A program made the position numbers and the translations under genes. A stretch of 64,000 nt of DNA from Lumbricus terrestris (taxonomy: Eukaryota > Annelida > Clitellata > Crassiclitellata > Lumbricidae): assembly GCA_949752735.1 (NCBI GenBank), contig OX457043.1, positions 2,094,367-2,158,366 of the forward strand, in the 5' to 3' direction. Below the pieces are notes generated by a model, which was not told the DNA's origin, ran no database searches, and was given only the letters and a program-made list of their open reading frames with translations. Positions 46,086-56,648 of this stretch are shown piece by piece. Numbering within the stretch: the stretch's first letter is position 1; the number at the start of each line of letters is the position of its first letter.

Positions 46086-47063
46086 AATAGCTACTTAGAA
46101 AATTTCCTCCCAGAATGCGCCTTCTTTTTACTGGGAAAGTGTGATGTGATAATTGTTACCCGTGCTTATATACATGTAGTACTATTTTTAGTCCTATCCG
46201 ACGCTATACTCATTTACCAACATTACCGCTCGTCTAATAGAGTAGGCCTATATGTTCCCTCACCTTTCGCAAGCGGTCATCCATATCGGATGTCGTTCGT
46301 ATAAAATTAATAAACAATGTAGTTAAATATATCCGCAAAGGCGAAAGATGCAAAATATAATCACTTGAAATAAAATGACGAGCGAATCTAAATATGAGGT
46401 CGTTGATCTAAATTCACATACGCATCAGAAACGCGGCTGTCGATTGGCTATTGTTTCGTTAGCAGTGATTGGTCAAGCCAAAATGTATTGATGATTTACA
46501 TTTGAAACTCCGCCCCCTTTGATCGAGTGGTCTTCGCTGTATTCCATTTTGTATTCGCGCCACCCTCACCCATAGATGTCGCCCACTTCTAATAATTAAG
46601 ATCACGCTTTTAAATCTCCAATGGCAATTTTTTACTTTGAAAACATGATAGTATTTATAAATCCGCCTTCAGATTTGGAATGCAATCTATAGAATTTTTT
46701 TATTTTGTAAGAAAAAGGATGTGAAATTTTCCGAAACTCCGATTATCGTCCAAAAACTTGTACAAAAAACTTGTACAACGACGTACGTCAAATAAGAAGA
46801 TTCCAGGCCTGTGTTTAACGGTCTTTGATCTAAGCAAGTTTCGTACCGTCCGGCAGCTGAGACGCTGAATTATAGCATACAGGTATTTGAGACTTCGGCC
46901 GAGAATAAGATCACTAGTCTTGTCGCTTTATGCATCAGTCAGAAAATGGATTTTTACATAAAACCATGATTCTTAATTTTTGCATTTGTTCAATGGTACT
47001 TCTCCTTTAGCCTGTCAATATCTTACGCCACCTGGTGTATTAAGGCCACATTTCCATAATTAT
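46086..47063. other. MULE right end and flank; no gene recognised
   Basis: Contains the right MULE terminus (46528-46560), then unrelated AT-rich sequence. No exon or RNA gene is supported. Confidence 0.5.
46528..46560 (-). repeat. Right 33-bp terminal inverted repeat of the MULE
   Basis: Exact inverse of 24567-24599; subterminal similarity continues leftwards into the element. Confidence 0.85.
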
Positions 47064-47283
47064 CAGGGATGCCACTCATAGTTTTCCCACCAAGATCTAG
47101 GTTTCTTCGGTCTTGTCTATAGGTTTCTATGATTTTTTGGCAGGATGTAGCTTTTTCTCACGGCGATTTTTTCGACTTTTGTTTACATAAAAAGTGATTT
47201 TTTAAAGGTGAATATGCACAAAAGACGTGAAGAAAGTCAAAATTTTTGTGAATTTGTACCAAAAATTGTAAATGTTGGCAGGG
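47064..47283. mobile_element. Left part of a CAGGGATGCCACTC repeat
   Basis: Starts CAGGGATGCCACTCATAGTTTTCCCACC and matches 61496-61556 plus 61812-61975. Its probable right part is at 53283-53508, ending GAGTGGCATCCCTG. Intervening elements separate the halves. Confidence 0.65.
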
Positions 47284-48110
47284 TAGGGTTGCCAGGCGTC
47301 CGGTAATGAACCGGACAGTCCGGTATTTACGCAAACTGTCCGGTCAGAAATTTCAGACATTACCGGACATGGCTGTGTCCGGTAAATAATTATTGCTAGC
47401 AACAAGTGCATTTGGAGTGTAGGCTATAGTTTCTTGGGGCCATTAAAATATCTGCTTACGATTTTCCCGCGTATGGATTGCCTTGTGAAACAAAGCCAAA
47501 CTTATAGCCTACACACCGTTCATCGTCGAAAATTAATGACGGCGTCGTTAAATAAACTATCATAACAGAACCAAATATATGATGCACGGATCATACTAGC
47601 CTGTATGCCTTGTGCGTATAAAGTTGGAGGCTGGATTCATAGTTCAAATAATGGTTGAACCGAATCTCCGTATTTAGGCCATGTCTCTGTCTGTCTGTCT
47701 GTTTGTTCGTCACTTCGTCTGTCTGTCTCTCTCTGCACAAACGATACCTCCCTCTCTGTCTGTCTATCTATCTCTTCCCTTAAGGCTTAAACACGGACGC
47801 CTGTATGCCTAATCTGCCTGTGCTTATCTGCCTCTCTATCTCTGTCTGTCTATGTCTGACTGTCAATCTGCCATTCAAGCTCGCTCTGGCCTTTTAGGCC
47901 TGTCTCTTAACCCACTGATTAATTTCATTTGTCTCGAGTACGCCTTAATGATGCGATCACATTTAGCTTTGAAGGTCTATAGGTCAACTGAGGTTATCTA
48001 CAGAATGGAACTGAGTGCTAAAATCGTTAAATGTGTTTTTAATATTGTTTAATATCCGAATTCAGTCATTCGTACCGGTGCCAAATTTTCAAATTAGCCA
48101 CTATAATAAT

Positions 48111-48152
<42 letters not shown>

Positions 48153-48309
48153 TCTATGCATAATTTACCCATCCTTCAGATCTATAGGCCTGCAGCCTAC
48201 TTGGCTGTTTCCAAACGACCTCTGGATTTAAAAAGCCAGTTTATCCAGGCGTCCGTGGTTTGGCTCACACACTGCAATAATTTTCAAACAGTCCCCGGCA
48301 CCGATACTG

Positions 48310-48312
<3 letters not shown>

Positions 48313-48368
<56 letters not shown>
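48313..48368. repeat. (TA)n microsatellite
   Basis: About 28 TA units. A shorter TA run is at 48120-48150. Confidence 0.95.
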
Positions 48369-48379
<11 letters not shown>

Positions 48380-48478
48380 ATATATATTATATACACACAC
48401 ATATATATTACAATATGAATTACCTAACGTTTCCCGGGAAATTTCGGTTTTTGTCCCCCCCCGCCAAGCCTCACCCCA

Positions 48479-48613
<135 letters not shown>

Positions 48614-48697
48614 TTATAAATATAGCCCCGTAACGTGATAGCCATCTGATAGCCATTGTCCGGTAATTTTCTGAAGGCCACCTGGCAACCCTATGGC

Positions 48698-48765
48698 AGG
48701 GTTGACAGATGGCCTTTAGGAAATTGCCCGACAATGGCTATCGTGTTGCAGGGTCGTATATATTA
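48698..48765. repeat. Second hAT-type end, head to head with the first
   Basis: CAGGGTTGACAGATGGCCTTTAGG...GACAATGGCTATCG resembles the inverse of 48630-48693. Two related transposon ends therefore face each other here. Confidence 0.65.
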
Positions 48766-49189
48766 TAGGCCTATATATATATATATATGTATATATATAT
48801 GTATATATATATATTATATAGCCATAATCAGGCTGTACGCAAGGGTATACGCGGGTAGGCCTATACAGCGCATAGTCACCTCCGGGAAACATGACGGCGT
48901 GTATTCACCTCAAAAATGAGGGTAGGCCTATCGTAGGCCTACTCACCTCAGTAAAAGCAAGCGGGTATAGGCTACGTAGGAAAAACCGCGATTTACGAAG
49001 GTCAAAATAAAAAAAATTAGGGTCGTTTTGAAGGCTTGCGAGCGAAAATCCCGAAAAAGAATTTTACGACGACTAAAAATGATCATCATCCGATATTTCG
49101 ATGACTAACAAAAAGTCGTCAGAAATTTTCGACCCAAAAGTCGATTTATTTCGACGGCAGCGTGAACTCACCTCAAAAGTTCTGAGTAC

Positions 49190-49800
49190 AGACTTGATTG
49201 TAATCGTAATCTCGAAACATCTACAGCGCCCACAAAAGTAATGTCTCGGGAACCAGCTTATTCACAGGCGCTTAATCAAGACAAAGTCGATAGGCAGCGG
49301 GCCATGTGATCCGGAGAGTCAAGCAGGAAGACGGACGGACGGCTATAAGGTGGATGATCATGCGCGAAGTGTATCAGGGACAAAGGGGGGATAAGCCCAC
49401 AAAAGTCCCAGATTCTGCTTTTTGGCCGTGAAAATGGTATCTTTTCACGATATTAGCCCCTCCCCCAGAAGACCCTGCAATTTTCAATTTTTGGTCGGGA
49501 AAATGGTTCTTTTCATGAAACTTCAAGCGAAGGACTAAAAAAAGGTCATCAACTTTTTTGGCCGAGAAAATATTGTCGGCGCCGCTCGTTCTGGATCAAG
49601 ACTCCGACCCAAAGTCCAAGTTATTTGTAGCTCCCCCCACCACCCGCAACAACGGGAACCAAACTCCGCTCATGTGGATAATGTTTAGAGTTGAAATGAC
49701 GAGGGATGTGAGGAGAAGAGGAGTAATCAGGATAGGACATGTGAAAAGGAATGTTTTTAATTTTGAGTGGAAGACCTGAGGTGGAGACGTGGCGTTTTGG
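49190..49800. repeat. Dispersed repeat shared with 62.1-62.3 kb
   Basis: 49190-49358 and 49675-49790 match the inverse complement of about 62105-62325 (for example ATCTCGAAAC...CTACAGCGCCCACAAAAG and TGTTTAGAGTTGAA). The MITE at 49359-49674 interrupts this copy but not the other. Family unknown. Confidence 0.7.
49359..49674. mobile_element. hAT-type MITE, CATGGGCGGAGTTT family, second copy
   Basis: Starts CATGCGCGAAGTGTATCAGGGAC and ends AAACTCCGCTCATG. Flanks are TGGATGAT and TGGATAAT, an 8-bp duplication with one mismatch. An uninterrupted paralogous site exists near 62140. Confidence 0.82.
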
Positions 49801-49849
49801 TGAGTTCATAAGATGGGCCAGAAGTTATAATAGGCTTAGTGCTGGCGGA

Positions 49850-50269
49850 CAGAGGCGGATCCAAGGGGGCCAAAATGGCCATGCCCCCCCATAAAAAAAT
49901 TGCATTGGACGTTGCCCCCATTTGGTTTCAAGAAGCCATTAATATAATGCAGCGGGAGAGAAAACAGGATACCAGGCCCCCACTAAAGATAAAGAAATAG
50001 CACGGACTATATCCATATTTCCCCTGTTCCACCATCAAGACCCCATTTGATTTAGTATACTCCCGACTATGACGTACACGACCGACGACTAAAAAAAGGT
50101 CATCAACTTTTTTGGCGGATGAATTGGTATCTTTTCCGGAAAATTTGGACAAATGACTAAAGGTAATCAGTTTTCTCGGCGACGAAAATCACATCAAATT
50201 TTTCCCCTGTTCCACCATCAAGACCGAAAATTTTGGCCCCCTCTTCGAAACGTTCTGGATCCGCCACTG
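49850..50269. mobile_element. hAT-type MITE, CAGNGGCGGATCCA family, copy 1
   Basis: 420 bp, ends CAGAGGCGGATCCAAGG and CTGGATCCGCCACTG, perfect 8-bp target duplication CTGGCGGA (49842-49849, 50270-50277). The interior shares GACTAAAAAAAGGTCATCAACTTTTTTGG motifs with other MITEs here. Confidence 0.92.
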
Positions 50270-50277
50270 CTGGCGGA

Positions 50278-51600
50278 TGCTTGTTCCAGAGAGACGAGAC
50301 GGCAATGGCTAGGCCTATATTGAGCGGTTTGCGAATTTTATAGTGATGGTGTGATGGAAGGGCGAAGCAGTGTAATGCAGGATGAGGAGCGTGTTGAACG
50401 ATCGAAGTGGCTGAATGGTGAACAATATTGACGACGATAGAGCAGCTGGGATGACTGAAGTGTATTGTAAGAGAGTGACAGGACTTTGTATTCTATGCAT
50501 TCAGGTATTTTCAGCCATAGGCCTAGTGAAGTGATTTCTGGTGTGATTGTGGTGACGTTTGGGAGTTTTGGTGACAGCACGGGCGAGTTCATTCTGGATA
50601 GATTCTGGGCGGTTTATTTGGGTGATCTATCAATGTTTAAGAAAAGTATAAGCTTATATAATAAATATATACATGTATATTGTTTTATAAGGCAGTAGCC
50701 TAACGGTGCCGTGCATGGATTGTTTGAAAATTGTGCGAGCCAAACTACGGACGCCTAGATTAGGCCTAATTGCCTTTTAAAAGACGTCTGCTTTGAAACT
50801 CAGCCAAGTAGGCCTATAGGCCTCTAGACCTAGGTATAATTATATATGTTGGATAAAATTATGCAACGGCCTATTTAAGTGGCCAATTTTATATTTTGTC
50901 GCCGGGACGAATGACTGAATTTGGATATTAAACAATATTAGTAAAACATTAACGATTTTATCACTGATCAATTCCATTCTGTAGATAACCTCATGGCAGC
51001 GGCATACTATCAAAACCGCGAGGACAAAACCGTGCGCACAAACCCACGCACACAAAACCGCGCATTTTTCAAAACCGCGCGGATCATAAACGCGCATCTG
51101 TTGAAGTTCGATATTGACAGTTAAATGAATTGTTTCCATCAATACAGCTTCCATTGTAGCAATAATTATTTTTCACCAGTCCAACTTCTATTTAAATGAC
51201 AATTATTTGTCTCAATCCAGCGCATAAATAGTAAAGAATGCTTTCAACAGACCCACTCCTATTTAAGGAAGAATCATTTTCATCAATCCAATTTCCAATT
51301 ATATAAATTTTTATGGTCAAACCCATCTCGATTTAGGTAGTCCATCGATCTGGTTTATATAGCTCCATTGGGCAGGACTCGGTTTCATCCAGCTTCCATT
51401 TACAGGACAGTAGGCTAATATCCACCAATCCAGTTTCTACTTGCGCCAGGTGTTATAATTTCATCAATCCAATTTTCATTTGGGTTATTTTTCAGCAATA
51501 AAAACTTAATAAACATTTAAATTCAGCATGAAAGTAAATAGACATTAATTAATATTACGACTCAAAGCATTAAAAGCTTGGTAGCTGAACAACTGAAGTG
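50278..51600. other. Gene-free stretch with repeat fragments
   Basis: About 50840-51000 is an inverted, diverged copy of 47985-48110 (shared GAGGTTATCTACAGAATGGAA and TTCAGTCATTCGT). At 51010-51095 a short array of AAAACCGCG-like units occurs. Frames of 84-105 codons lack domains. Confidence 0.5.
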
Positions 51601-51738
51601 CTTGTAACCATAGGCGCAATCACGTCCTAAAAGTTGGGGGAACATAATGAATCACGTCCTAAAAGTTGGGGGGACCATAATAATAAAGCCAGGGGACCAC
51701 TCAAAAGTTGGGGGACGCGTCCCGTGGGTCCCATAGGG

Positions 51739-52462
<724 letters not shown>

Positions 52463-52514
52463 CCATAGGGTGGTTGCGCCTATTTCTGACCGGACAATTT
52501 GTGTAAATATGGGG

Positions 52515-52590
52515 GAGGGTCGGTAGCGCAATGGATGACACGCTGGCGTAGAGCGCGAGAGGTAGCGAGTTCGAGCCCCCGTTGGGCGGA
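52515..52590 (+). other. tRNA-like sequence with Pol III A and B boxes
   Basis: A-box TAGCGCAATGG (52524-52534) and B-box GTTCGAGCC (52569-52577) at tRNA-like spacing. It looks like an arginine-type tRNA body, but a full cloverleaf with paired acceptor arms could not be confirmed. More likely a SINE head or tRNA relic than a working tRNA. Confidence 0.6.
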
Positions 52591-52614
52591 CATGCTTTGT
52601 AGCCTATGCTGCTA

Positions 52615-53091
52615 TTAGCGCCGTGTAACTGCAAAGCTGTCTGTTCTGTTAGTCACCTGGTCACCTGGTGCCGTCATTCTTGGAGCTCTGGCGACAGTCA
52701 TGATGTATCCTCTCCATTGTCTCCTGTTTATTGTCACCTCTCTTGGCTCTTCCAAGCTCATTCCAGACTTTTCCTGTACTTCATCCATCCACCTCTTCCT
52801 TGGTCTTCCGCGTCTTCTCCTTCCTTCACCGCATGCCGTCATCATCTCCTTTTCCAAACCGTTTGGCCTCATGACTGTTTTCTTGGCAATTATAGATAAT
52901 GGGTGGTTTGCCATTGCCTTCCCCCCGTTTGCCATCCGTGCCCGTTCGTTCACCCTCCTTACGGAGAGGCTACTAACAGGTCGCACCACGAGAAGGTGGG
53001 CACGGTGGACTTTGATTCGCCAGCCCAGGTCGGTTCCGAGTCTACGCCACAATTGGGGTCGTCGGTCGGGTCCCCTCCCTGCTCTACTCAC
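52615..53091 (-). pseudogene. LINE C-terminal fragment
   Basis: A 158-codon frame whose middle has the LINE signature RRRGRPRKRWMDEVQEKSG, then a block ending RRQWRGYIMTVARAP. This matches the same C-terminal region as the fragment at 23155-23560 but from a different family. The upstream catalytic domains are missing. Its 3' side abuts the tRNA-like sequence, which runs in the opposite direction. Confidence 0.72.
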
Positions 53092-53282
53092 GTTAATGAG
53101 TGGCTGACGAACCTTTACGACTGTTAGTAGTTAAGTTTAATTAAGATTACTGCATAACTTGTAAATGTAAAGCGCAGTGCGTTTGCAGGCGTTGAATTAA
53201 GGAAAAGATTAGTTCTTATTTTGTTATTTTATGTAGGCCTACTGTCCGGTTCATTAGGCCTACCTCTAAATTAGGCCTATGT

Positions 53283-53508
53283 TGGAGCGAAAGACTAAAA
53301 ACAGCTAGATCATCAGAAATGTTTTCGAATGAAAAGAGATCAAATTTTAATCATTGGATGACTTTTAAAAGGTCGTCAGAGATTTCAAGCGGGCTAAACG
53401 GAGAAATTCATATAAATTATTATTTTCCAGATAAATTATCATTCTAGCCATTTCTAGCCTTTTTTCTATCGGATCTGACCTTTTTAGAAATTCAGAGTGG
53501 CATCCCTG
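53283..53508. mobile_element. Right part of a CAGGGATGCCACTC repeat
   Basis: Begins at GGAGCGAAAGACTAAAAA, where the left part at 47283 stops relative to the 61.5-kb copy. Ends TTCAGAGTGGCATCCCTG. Flank AAAATTAG against ATAATTAT at the left end matches 6 of 8. Confidence 0.6.
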
Positions 53509-54048
53509 AAAATTAGTTTTTCTGCACCCGGTACTGACAGATATTTAAATTTTTCGTTTATTCAGCAATCCGATTGTAGTTGAACAGTAACTTTAACTCT
53601 TAATTGCAATTTTCCGATTGTTATTATTTTTTATGTCTTCATCTACGAAGTGCATAAGCTTATTGTTGTATTGAAATAGGCCTAATAATTATTATTATTA
53701 TTAATAATATCAACCATCGCAGGGCGCCACATTTATTCACTTGACCTCAGTTAACCCCGATGTTTCGTTGAACGTTGATCAACTTTTGGAGATTATTTTG
53801 TTCGACGTTGCTATTAAATAATTTATTATTATTATTATTATATTTCAACCTCGGTTACAGAAGAAGACATTAAGGACTTTCTAAAGGTAAAAAACGTTTA
53901 GTGTTTTATGTAAAAGTTGCAAATATAACGAATGCGATTTCCTAAGATAGCAATGGATAACCTATAATAATTCGAGATGCTGCAAAATAAATGAAATAAA
54001 TAAAAATCTGTAGTTGATTATTTGGCGGAAATAGAAGTAAAAATTGTA
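53509..54048 (+). other. Upstream region of the ANAPC15-like gene
   Basis: AT-rich, with ATT repeats near 53690 and 53825. A possible 5' UTR donor, CTAAAG|GTAAAA, is near 53886. No TATA box or other promoter element can be claimed. Confidence 0.4.
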
Positions 54049-54402
54049 ATGGATGACTTGTTCGGGCCTTCTCTGCTACCGAAAGTCGCAGATCCTCTAT
54101 GGTTTCACGTTGATCGGCCGTGTGACGATGATGTTGAACTGACGAAACTGGAGGAGGATCATCACCAATGGCTTCTGGCTATCTCTGAAAAGGACAACAC
54201 AGTTTTGCCGATTGGAAAGACAAATCTGGAGGAGGAGGAACAGGAAGACGATGACGGTGATGTCGATGATGTCAGCGACAGTGACAACGATGATGAACTC
54301 GACACAGATATGATTGACGAACGTGATTCAGGTGATGAAGTGGAAGTTGACATGAACAACACAAATGCTAACGTCGGTTCGCCTCATTGGGTTCTACGAT
54401 GA
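54049..54402 (+). CDS. ANAPC15: Anaphase-promoting complex subunit 15-like protein
   Basis: 117 aa from ATG 54049 (the open frame upstream has no ATG). The N-terminal half matches the conserved APC15/Mnd2 region: PLWFHVDRPCDDDVEL, then HHQWLLAISEKDNTVLPIGK. The C-terminal half is an acidic Asp/Glu/Ser tail, as in vertebrate APC15 (about 120 aa). The family is a small nuclear APC/C subunit that promotes turnover of the mitotic checkpoint complex on APC/C-Cdc20, aiding release from the spindle checkpoint. The coding region is one exon here. It is intact, so it may be the true gene or a recent retrocopy; no poly-A tract or target duplication was identified. Confidence 0.85.
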   Translation: MDDLFGPSLLPKVADPLWFHVDRPCDDDVELTKLEEDHHQWLLAISEKDNTVLPIGKTNLEEEEQEDDDGDVDDVSDSDNDDELDTDMIDERDSGDEVEVDMNNTNANVGSPHWVLR

Positions 54403-54746
54403 CATCTGACCTCCCGTTGTACTGCAAGACTCTTCAGGAAACATCTGCGCTCTGTCGCTACGTGCAGTTGAGATCACTGAGCGCGACTGTCTTTAGTGCA
54501 TTGGTTTTGAGAAGTTCTACAAACCAAAACTGTTGCTACTATTACAACAATCTGATCTGAAAACTGGTCTTTTAGTTTCAAATGCCAAGATTTAGTATGT
54601 GAAGATCAAGTTCTATCGTATCAGGCATATACAATTATACATGGCTTTCAAGCATATGGATCTTTAATTGCATCTTCCTCTGGCGGCTGACTATCCGCGC
54701 CTCAGATTCACATTTCAGTGTGACATTGCGCGCGTTACAAATTTAT

Positions 54747-54781
<35 letters not shown>

Positions 54782-56182
54782 GGTGTGCGGCCATTGCATA
54801 GTCTATCGATCCGTCACGTACCTAGTTTTTTTAATAAAGAGCGAGCATTGCATTGATATGAAACACCTGATTATAATTTATAATGATGTTATAACTACTT
54901 AATTAGAGAATTGTTTTTCGTCATTCATGTTGCAGAAACTCTGACAACTGTAATTGGGAATCTGTAGGTTGTGCTGAGCGTGTTTGTGCAAGGCTGTTAC
55001 TGCGAGGAATGTTAACAAAATAACAAATGCTTTGTACAGAATGACATTTAACGTCACGAGACTAGCAAAAACATGTGTTCTTTATTATTTGTTTTTTCTT
55101 ATTTTCTGTTGCACGCTTTCGTGCAAGATTCCTATTTTGTTTCTAAAGGCGTGTTATAAATGACAGTTTAATAATATTTAATAATAATAACCCTGACGTT
55201 TTTCCTTTTATTAATTAATTAATAATAAGATGGCTAATCTCGATTGTTAACAAATTAAGATTCAAAATCGAAAGTGAAACCGCAGGCATAGAAATTTTCC
55301 AGTTTCGTTTCTTAGCTTGCTTAATATGTCTCCTTGTCTGAGCACTTTAACCACATGCTTGCAGATTGCTCGTCCACAGCCATAATCATCTAATTAAATC
55401 AGCTTTGGTAAACGAATAGACAAATTAAATTACTGTAAATTATTTAAAGGCAAATTAATTATTACGATGAGACTAGAAGTTGGATAAGGTTCAAAAACAT
55501 CTCATAACATAAGTAGAAGTTGGATGAACAAGGACAATGTGTTCGAGTAAAACAAGAAGTTGTATGGATGATGAAAAAATGTCAAGTTATTGCTGTATTA
55601 TTCCAGTAAAATGGAATTTAGATCAGCAATAAAAATGTAAACAGTAGAAGTGGAAGTTGGATGAGCAATGAAGCCATGTCATTTATGCTATGAAACCATG
55701 GCATCCATGCCAAATTATTGCAGTAAAAAATCGAAACTGGATGAGTGATCAAGATATTTATAAATAGTACAAGTAGAAGTCCAGTGACGGATGTAAATGC
55801 GTCTTAGTAGTTTGTTTAAGTTGGATGATCAAAAGAAACATGTCTAAAATGTATCTTTAATAAGTTACAACATTGTACATGTTTAATAATGATAATGACG
55901 GCAATTTCTGTGGGGCTGTACCACAGTCGTTCATACAACTTCCATACAACTTACAGCAGGATATTCCTAAGAAAATAAATAAGTCTATTCGAGTTAACAG
56001 CTCTTTGAGCTGGAATTATCTCTTTATCCCTCGATCAAGGACTTTTGCCACAGCTAGATCATTTGCCACCATTGGTCTGGAATGCCTAAGTTCCCTCTTC
56101 TTTACGCATTACTGTTCTTTCTAGATCTGTTCCTACATCTCTTTCTCCTCAAAACCTACTCCTTCTCTTTGGGGTACTCACA
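54403..56182. other. Downstream region with (AAT)n; no further gene
   Basis: Contains an AAT microsatellite (about 54746-54780) and an AATAAA at about 54832 that could serve the ANAPC15-like gene. From 55450 to 55860 phrases of the type AAGTAGAAGTTGGATGA recur irregularly. No exon is supported. Confidence 0.5.
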
Positions 56183-56190
56183 CTGGAAGC

Positions 56191-56507
56191 CAGGGGCGGA
56201 TCCAGGGGGGAAATCCGGCCATGGCCCCATTTATAATTTTTTTATTTTTGACCAGCTATTCTGGCTTGGAAAGTTGATGTGGCTCCCCCATGAGTAGTTC
56301 CGCAGGACCCTCCCCTTGCCCACGAGGTCCGCACGACTAAAAAAAGAAGAAAAAGGTCATAAACTATTTTGGCGGATAAAATGGCATCTTTTGGGGGGAA
56401 TTCGATAAAAAAAGTCATAAGATTTTTCGGCGACAAGACAAAATTTTTTCCCTCTCCCAAGACCGAAAATTTTGGCGCCCCTTCGAAAATTTCTGTAGCC
56501 ACCCTTG
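56191..56507. mobile_element. hAT-type MITE, CAGNGGCGGATCCA family, copy 2
   Basis: 317 bp, starts CAGGGGCGGATCCAGG and ends CTGTAGCCACCCTTG, perfect 8-bp target duplication CTGGAAGC (56183-56190, 56508-56515). It lies about 140 bp upstream of the RBCC-Kelch coding exon, close to its promoter or 5' intron. Confidence 0.92.
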
Positions 56508-56648
56508 CTGGAAGCACTACAGAATGGTCACTGCTGGGGTTTGGCGCTTTATAAATTTAAGATTACATTACATCACCAAAATTTTGATTCATTTCTATTA
56601 TAAACTAGCTGCTAATTAATGCCAAACTATCTGATCGTTGGGTTGCAG

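Larger units (their letters stand above)
24567..46560 (-). mobile_element. MULE (Mutator-like) element interrupted by a gypsy element
   Basis: A perfect 33-bp inverted repeat (GCGCGAATACAAAATGGAAT...) lies at 24567-24599 and 46528-46560. Similarity continues inward for ~80 bp (GGGCGGAG, ATGTAAAT, GCTTGA/GCTTGACC). Inside is a complete MULE transposase gene on the - strand. Removing the 13.2-kb gypsy insertion leaves about 8.8 kb. The flanks (TCCCGGGAT and CACCCTCAC) do not show the expected 9-10 bp duplication. The two ends may therefore belong to one rearranged element or to two copies. Confidence 0.7.

Noticed and set aside
56619..56648. Upstream in-frame ATG for the RBCC-Kelch gene
   Set aside because: It precedes a strong GTTGCAG acceptor directly before the next ATG, so it is probably intronic.
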